From Candidatus Coatesiibacteriota bacterium (lineage in GTDB: Bacteria; Oederibacteriota; CAKKQC01), in contig JAHFSL010000002.1 in the NCBI GenBank assembly GCA_023265785.1, forward strand, positions 1 to 23,940: a stretch of 23,940 bases of DNA. Direction: 5' to 3'. Below are positions 23,689 to 23,940 of this stretch, one piece after another; the stretch's first letter is position 1; each line of letters opens with the position of its first letter. The position numbers were made by a program, and so were the translations under genes. The notes beneath the pieces are model-generated. The model had not been told where the DNA came from. It saw only the letters and a list, made by a program, of their open reading frames with translations, and made no database searches.

Positions 23689-23940
23689 TTAGGGAGTTCC
23701 CGGAAGGGTGCGGGCCTGGGTGAGGTCGGAACAGCGCGGCTCGCTGAACCGGCGGGCCTCCCGGGAATCCTTGAGGAAGATGGCGAAGTGGTCCTTGACG
23801 CCGAACTCAAAGGCCTCGCGCCGGTAGTCGAACTGGACGCCCTTGTCCAGCGCCCGGGACACGGCCACCACGGACCGGCCCACCGCCGAGGCGTCGCTGA
23901 AGACGGGCACGAAGTTGAACGATCCGCGCTTGAACGCCTT
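23689..23940 (-). CDS. Unidentified protein, C-terminal 83 residues (gene continues past the right edge)
   Basis: The minus-strand frame is open from the window edge at 23940 to the TAA at 23691-23689. The internal GTG at 23910 is not the likely start because the frame continues upstream with ordinary protein sequence (KAFKRGSFNFVPVFSDASAV). Visible features are a mixed alpha/beta region with RSVVAVSRALDKGVQFDYR and EFGVKDHFAIFLKDS, then a polar tail ending in TLPGTP. I do not recognise the family from this end. The tRNA-Gln gene lies 146 bases downstream on the same strand and could share its transcript. Confidence 0.6.
   Translation of the reverse strand, partial: KAFKRGSFNFVPVFSDASAVGRSVVAVSRALDKGVQFDYRREAFEFGVKDHFAIFLKDSREARRFSEPRCSDLTQARTLPGTP

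Noticed and set aside
23592..23810. Small minus-strand frame next to the partial right-edge gene
   Set aside because: It overlaps the palindromes and is out of frame with the partial gene; Ser/Arg/Pro-rich and without a ribosome site.

Overview
The window is GC-rich bacterial chromosome, packed with genes on both strands and with almost no spare intergenic DNA. The gene set points to a diderm bacterium: a PorV/FadL-like outer-membrane barrel, PilS/PilR/pilin, a periplasmic-type MsrA and secreted proteins ending in FlgD-Ig/type IX-like sorting domains. The pilin (FTLIE leader, KSREAATKGN and a YYGDTEGVYP segment) resembles pilins I associate with Elusimicrobiota. That phylum assignment is an inference from protein style only; no 16S or marker phylogeny is possible here.

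Layout. (1) 1-644: 3' part of an Asp-box (BNR/sialidase-type propeller) protein on the + strand, converging on (2) 649-2817: a PAS-PAS-GGDEF-EAL cyclic-di-GMP enzyme whose N-terminus appears to start at a non-standard ATC codon. (3) 2949-3260: a 7Fe-type ferredoxin with its own promoter. (4) 7556 to 3356, minus strand: pilS, pilR and murJ joined by 4-base stop/start overlaps. (5) 7743-8210: a type IV pilin gene divergent from pilS, with a regulatory region that reads as both a sigma70 and a near-sigma54 promoter, followed by a strong terminator. (6) 8342-8611: rpsT. (7) 22767 to 8624, minus strand: a 14-kb apparent operon of six genes. In order they are a giant propeller/Ig-repeat surface protein, a small basic exported protein, a PorV-like barrel fused to TPRs, a giant GH9 glycoside hydrolase with Ig repeats, a small exported protein, and holA. 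(8) 22810-23451: an exported MsrA, divergent from the giant operon. (9) tRNA-Gln(CTG), two intergenic hairpins, and the 3' end of an unidentified gene running off the right edge.

How it may work together. The 14-kb operon couples two very large exported proteins, each ending in a C-terminal YPNP/FPNP...PGVY domain, with a PorV-family barrel between them. In known type IX secretion (Bacteroidota), PorV carries proteins with such C-terminal domains to the surface. I read this locus as a self-contained surface-export and polysaccharide-degradation module in a non-Bacteroidota lineage; this is the most interesting item in the window. PilS, PilR and the pilin gene form a classical pilus-control unit, and the c-di-GMP enzyme may feed into the same motile/sessile decision.
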